A stretch of 7,519 bases of DNA from Pseudomonadota bacterium (GTDB taxonomy: Bacteria; Pseudomonadota; Alphaproteobacteria; Kiloniellales; J153): contig JACZWN010000167.1 in the NCBI GenBank assembly GCA_022572105.1, positions 1-7,519 on the forward strand, written 5' to 3'. Below, in pieces: positions 5,328-7,519 of this stretch. The translations under genes and the position numbers were made by a program. How positions within the stretch are numbered: position 1 is the stretch's first letter; each line of letters starts with the position of its first letter. The notes under the pieces were generated by a model. It was not told the origin of the DNA and ran no database searches. It worked only from the letters and a program-made list of their open reading frames with translations.

Positions 5328-6341
5328 TCAGCGTTCGGCGAGATAGGCATCGAGCCGCGCGATCAGGGCCTGCTTTTCAGGCGCGTCCAGGAACGCGGCC
5401 TCGAAGGAATTGCGCGCGATCAGGCCCAGGTCCTGGTCGGTCAGGCCCAGGGCCTCCTGCACGGCCCGGTAATTCTCGTTCACGTAGCCGCCGAAATAGG
5501 CCGGGTCGTCCGAATTCACCGTGACGCAAAGGCCCTTGGCCAGCATCTCCTTTAGCGGATGGACGGCCAGGTCCTCGACCACCTTGAGCCTCAGGTTCGA
5601 CAGCGGGCAGAGGGTGAGCGGCACCCCCTCGCGCGCCAGCCGGGCGACCAACGCCGGGTCCTCGAGCGCGCGGTTGCCGTGGTCGATGCGCGCCACCCGC
5701 AACAGGTCCAGGGCCTGCCGGACGTACTCCGGCGGCCCTTCCTCGCCGGCGTGGGCCACGGTCAGCAAGCCTTCGGCGCGGGCCCGGTCGAACACTTCCC
5801 TGAACCCGGCGGGCGGATGGCCGAGCTCCGTCGAATCGAGGCCGACGGCGACGATCGAGTCCTTATAGGCGAGCGCCTCCTCGAGCGTCGCCATGGCGTC
5901 CTCGGCGGGAAGGTCGCGCAGGAAGCAGGGGATAAGCTTGGCGCTGATGCCGAGCTTGGCCGCGCCGTCCTCGAGCGCCCGGTGCAGGCCCTCGATCACC
6001 GTGGCGAAGGCCACGCCGCGCCCGCTGTGGGCCTGGGGATCGAAGAAGATCTCGGCATGCAGCACGTTCTCGGCGCGCGCCCGCTCCAGATAGGCCCAGG
6101 TCAGGTCGTAGAAGTCCCGCTCGGTCCTGAGCACGTTCATGCCCTGGTAGTAGATGTCCAGGAAGTCCCGCAGGTTCTCGAACTCGTAGGCCGCCCGCAA
6201 TTCCGCCACGGACCCGTAGGGCAATTCGATTCCGTTGCGCCGGGCGATGGCGAACATGAGTTCGGGCTCGAAGGTGCCCTCGATGTGGAGGTGCAGCTCG
6301 GCCTTGGGCAGCCGCTCGATGAAGGTTGCCGCGTCGCTCAT
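5328..6341 (-). CDS. Adenine/adenosine deaminase (adenine-type favoured)
   Basis: A complete 337-residue zinc amidohydrolase of the adenosine deaminase family (often labelled add). Zinc ligands H17 and H19 are in ELHLHIEG, H197 in VAHAGEEG and D278 in NSDDPAYFGGY; the catalytic residues E200 and H221 (RIDHGN) are present. Several features match proteobacterial and yeast Aah1-type adenine deaminases rather than true adenosine deaminases: HIEG instead of HLDG, the segment LRDFLDIYYQGMNVLRTERDF, AEIFFDPQAH, and SDDPAYFGGY. It would convert adenine to hypoxanthine and ammonia in the cytoplasm. The ATG at 6341 follows GAGGGA at good spacing and precedes the conserved N-terminus; the frame stays open upstream to 6536 but that part has no family likeness. 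The gene is divergent from the phosphoribosyltransferase gene, which would use the hypoxanthine it makes. Confidence 0.93.
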   Translation of the reverse strand: MSDAATFIERLPKAELHLHIEGTFEPELMFAIARRNGIELPYGSVAELRAAYEFENLRDFLDIYYQGMNVLRTERDFYDLTWAYLERARAENVLHAEIFFDPQAHSGRGVAFATVIEGLHRALEDGAAKLGISAKLIPCFLRDLPAEDAMATLEEALAYKDSIVAVGLDSTELGHPPAGFREVFDRARAEGLLTVAHAGEEGPPEYVRQALDLLRVARIDHGNRALEDPALVARLAREGVPLTLCPLSNLRLKVVEDLAVHPLKEMLAKGLCVTVNSDDPAYFGGYVNENYRAVQEALGLTDQDLGLIARNSFEAAFLDAPEKQALIARLDAYLAER

Positions 6342-6496
6342 GCAGGGATCCCTCGCGCGGTTGCTCCGGCGGTCCGTTCGGCTTTGCACTGCCATGACCG
6401 GCGTGCTACTCCCGTTGCCGTCCCCGGTTTCCGTTATATCGGAGCCCGAGCGCCCGGAATCCACCTCTGCGGCCGGGCGGCGCGGTGTTGAGCAGG
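6342..6496. promoter_or_regulatory. Divergent intergenic region, deaminase / phosphoribosyltransferase
   Basis: These 155 bases separate two divergent purine-salvage genes and must hold both promoters. The only AT-rich core is GTTATATC (6433-6440), which gives TATAAC (6438-6433) on the minus strand as a possible -10 for the deaminase. I found no convincing -35 box on either strand. A short palindrome GGGATCCC (6346-6353) overlaps the deaminase ribosome site. Confidence 0.35.
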
Positions 6497-7291
6497 ATGG
6501 CGGGTAGCGCCGAAAAGACGACGACCCGGGAGGCACCGTCCGGCGGCGGCGCGGGGCCCGCGGACCCGCGGGCGCCGGTCACCATGCTGTTCGACGAGGG
6601 CGAGATCGCCCGCCGGGTCGGCGCGCTCGCGCCCGAGATTTCCCGGGCGATCGCGGACGGCTTCACCATCGTCGCCCTGCTCAAGGGCGCCTTCGTGTTC
6701 GTCGCCGACCTGGTGCGCGCCCTCGACGGCGTCGGCCGTCACCCCCGGGTCGAGTTCATCACCTTGAGCAGCTACGGCCGCGGGCGCGAGAGCGCGGGCA
6801 CGGTGCGCCTGATCGGCGAGCTACCCGAGGGCGTCGCCGGACGGGCGGTGCTCCTGGTCGACGACGTGGCCGATACCGGACGCTCGCTCGCCTTCGCCAG
6901 GGACCTGCTCCTGGGCCAGGGCGCCGCGCGGATCTGGATCTGCGCGCTGGTCGACAAGCCGAGCCGGCGCGAGGTCGAGATCGCCGTCGGCGTCGACGTC
7001 GAACGTGGTCACGGACTGCGGCCCGCCGCCGACGGCGAACGGTTGCGGTTTGGCGAAGCCCCAGTTGCCTTCGTTGAAGAGGATGATCAGGTTGTCGGTC
7101 ACCGTGACGTTTTTGATTTCCCGGACGATGTTTTTCCCTCGTCCCGCGGCGGCCAACACATCGAGATCATCCACGGCGGTTCGACCCTGCAGTTTCACGT
7201 CAAACACCCGGTCCCCCTTTTCGACGCCCTCTTCAATCTCGGCAAAGTGCAGCCTGACCGTGTACGTAGCGGGGGCATCGTCCTTGCCTAA
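6497..7291 (+). CDS. hpt: Hypoxanthine-type phosphoribosyltransferase, C-terminus replaced
   Basis: About 163 N-terminal residues look like Hpt, which joins hypoxanthine or guanine to PRPP to give IMP or GMP: VTMLFDEGEIARRV (about 28-41), VALLKGAFVFVADLV with the K-G loop at 63-64, the flexible-loop SSYG (91-94), the PRPP-binding VDDVADTGRS (121-130), and DKPSRREVEIAV (153-164). A normal Hpt continues with the DxVGFxIPDxFVVGYGLDYxExYR segment for about 25 residues. Here that is missing: from about base 6986 the frame runs on for ~100 residues that are antisense to a malectin-like gene, to a TAA at 7291. The protein as written is therefore truncated and probably inactive, or an assembly artefact. 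The start is uncertain: ATG 6497 has an AGG directly adjacent, a GTG lies at 6485, and ATG 6584 is closest to the usual N-terminus; the extra ~30 residues are Gly/Ala/Pro rich. Confidence 0.75.
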   Translation: MAGSAEKTTTREAPSGGGAGPADPRAPVTMLFDEGEIARRVGALAPEISRAIADGFTIVALLKGAFVFVADLVRALDGVGRHPRVEFITLSSYGRGRESAGTVRLIGELPEGVAGRAVLLVDDVADTGRSLAFARDLLLGQGAARIWICALVDKPSRREVEIAVGVDVERGHGLRPAADGERLRFGEAPVAFVEEDDQVVGHRDVFDFPDDVFPSSRGGQHIEIIHGGSTLQFHVKHPVPLFDALFNLGKVQPDRVRSGGIVLA

Positions 7292-7519
7292 CAATGGCAC
7301 GGTGAATTGCTTGACGCCCTGTGCTTTGGAACTGAACAACCAGTCGGCTTCGCTTGTCTGCAGGTTTAACGAGCGGTTGTTTTGGGTGAGAAACCCGCCT
7401 CCGGGGAGCGTTTGGTGTTTGAGGTCCAATTGCAGATCGAGGCTGGTGGTCTTTTTGGGGTTGGGACGCGGATAGGCGAGCCAGATTTTCCCGCGGGAAT
7501 CTTTGCGGTCTCCGGGGGC
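6821..7519 (-). CDS. Malectin-like carbohydrate-binding domain fragment (5' end outside window)
   Basis: The minus-strand frame is open from the window edge to TAG at 6823-6821. The first visible part (KIWLAYPRPNPKKTTSLDLQ, then LPGGGFLTQNN) is followed by a malectin-like core: YTVRLHFAEIEEGVEKGDRV, FDVKLQGRTAVDDLDVLAAA, GRGKNIVREIKNVTVTDNLI. That block recurs in large secreted or surface proteins of Planctomycetota and Verrucomicrobiota, where it is thought to bind carbohydrate. Next comes FDVDADGDLDL (7003-6971), which resembles the calcium-binding start of a VCBS/FG-GAP repeat. Past 6970 the frame is only the antisense of the phosphoribosyltransferase gene, so the true C-terminus is lost. 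GC is near 50%, unlike the rest of the window. Catalytic function: none visible. Confidence 0.65.
   Translation of the reverse strand, partial: APGDRKDSRGKIWLAYPRPNPKKTTSLDLQLDLKHQTLPGGGFLTQNNRSLNLQTSEADWLFSSKAQGVKQFTVPLLGKDDAPATYTVRLHFAEIEEGVEKGDRVFDVKLQGRTAVDDLDVLAAAGRGKNIVREIKNVTVTDNLIILFNEGNWGFAKPQPFAVGGGPQSVTTFDVDADGDLDLAPARLVDQRADPDPRGALAQEQVPGEGERASGIGHVVDQEHRPSGDALG
6971..7003. other. Probable join between two unrelated sequences
   Basis: Left of here the plus strand reads as hpt at ~72% GC; right of here the minus strand reads as a malectin-like protein at ~50% GC. The 33 bases can be read both ways: GAGGTCGAGATCGCCGTC continues Hpt (EVEIAV), while its complement gives DVDADGDLDL on the other strand. 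The exact breakpoint is therefore not resolvable by eye. It may be a chimeric assembly join or a genuine rearrangement. Confidence 0.65.

Noticed and set aside
5559..6491. 310-codon plus-strand frame opposite the deaminase
   Set aside because: It mirrors the deaminase reading frame and has no recognisable domain.
6989..7291. The Hpt C-terminal extension as a novel fused domain
   Set aside because: The extension is antisense to a strand that reads as a malectin-like protein, and begins at a sharp GC drop; a broken gene or misassembly explains it better than a new domain.

Overview
The window looks like a metagenome-derived or poorly finished contig. Most of it (about bases 1-6985) reads as the chromosome of a high-GC alphaproteobacterium, probably Rhodospirillales-like. 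The evidence is the gene order yggT - DUF167 (yggU) - folD, a C-terminal recombinase type common in that class, and strongly GC-ending codons. The last ~520 bases look like a different genome: GC drops from about 72% to about 50% (60-base samples counted by hand at 6841-6900 and 7081-7140). The minus strand there encodes part of a malectin-like domain of the sort seen in Planctomycetota/Verrucomicrobiota. The join falls inside an hpt-like gene.

Layout. 2-1132 (+): C-terminal part of a large serine recombinase, cut by the window edge. 1338-1413 (-): tRNA-Ala(CGC), with a good sigma-70 promoter at 1500-1528. 1628-3244 (+): yggT, the DUF167 gene and folD, a short co-directional housekeeping cluster. 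3331-4434 (-): a zinc-dependent medium-chain alcohol dehydrogenase, converging on folD across a 13-bp stem-loop. 4435-4744: a gene-free stretch with an operator-like palindrome, a run of ten G and a nested inverted repeat. 4745-5107 (-): the DNA-binding half of an OmpR-type response regulator with no receiver domain and no usable start, so a gene remnant. 5150-5278 (+): a possible 42-residue membrane protein. 5328-6341 (-): an adenine/adenosine deaminase. 6497 onward (+): a hypoxanthine-type phosphoribosyltransferase that is normal up to about 6985 and then loses its C-terminus. 6821-7519 (-): the malectin-like fragment, open at the window edge.

How the genes fit together. The deaminase and the phosphoribosyltransferase are divergent neighbours in purine salvage: adenine to hypoxanthine, then hypoxanthine to IMP. 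folD supplies one-carbon folates, including the 10-formyl-THF precursor used in purine synthesis. The recombinase next to a tRNA gene is compatible with the edge of an integrated element, but the other edge is outside the window.

I did not find a convincing new biological system. The strongest anomalies are the hpt/malectin join and the decapitated response regulator.
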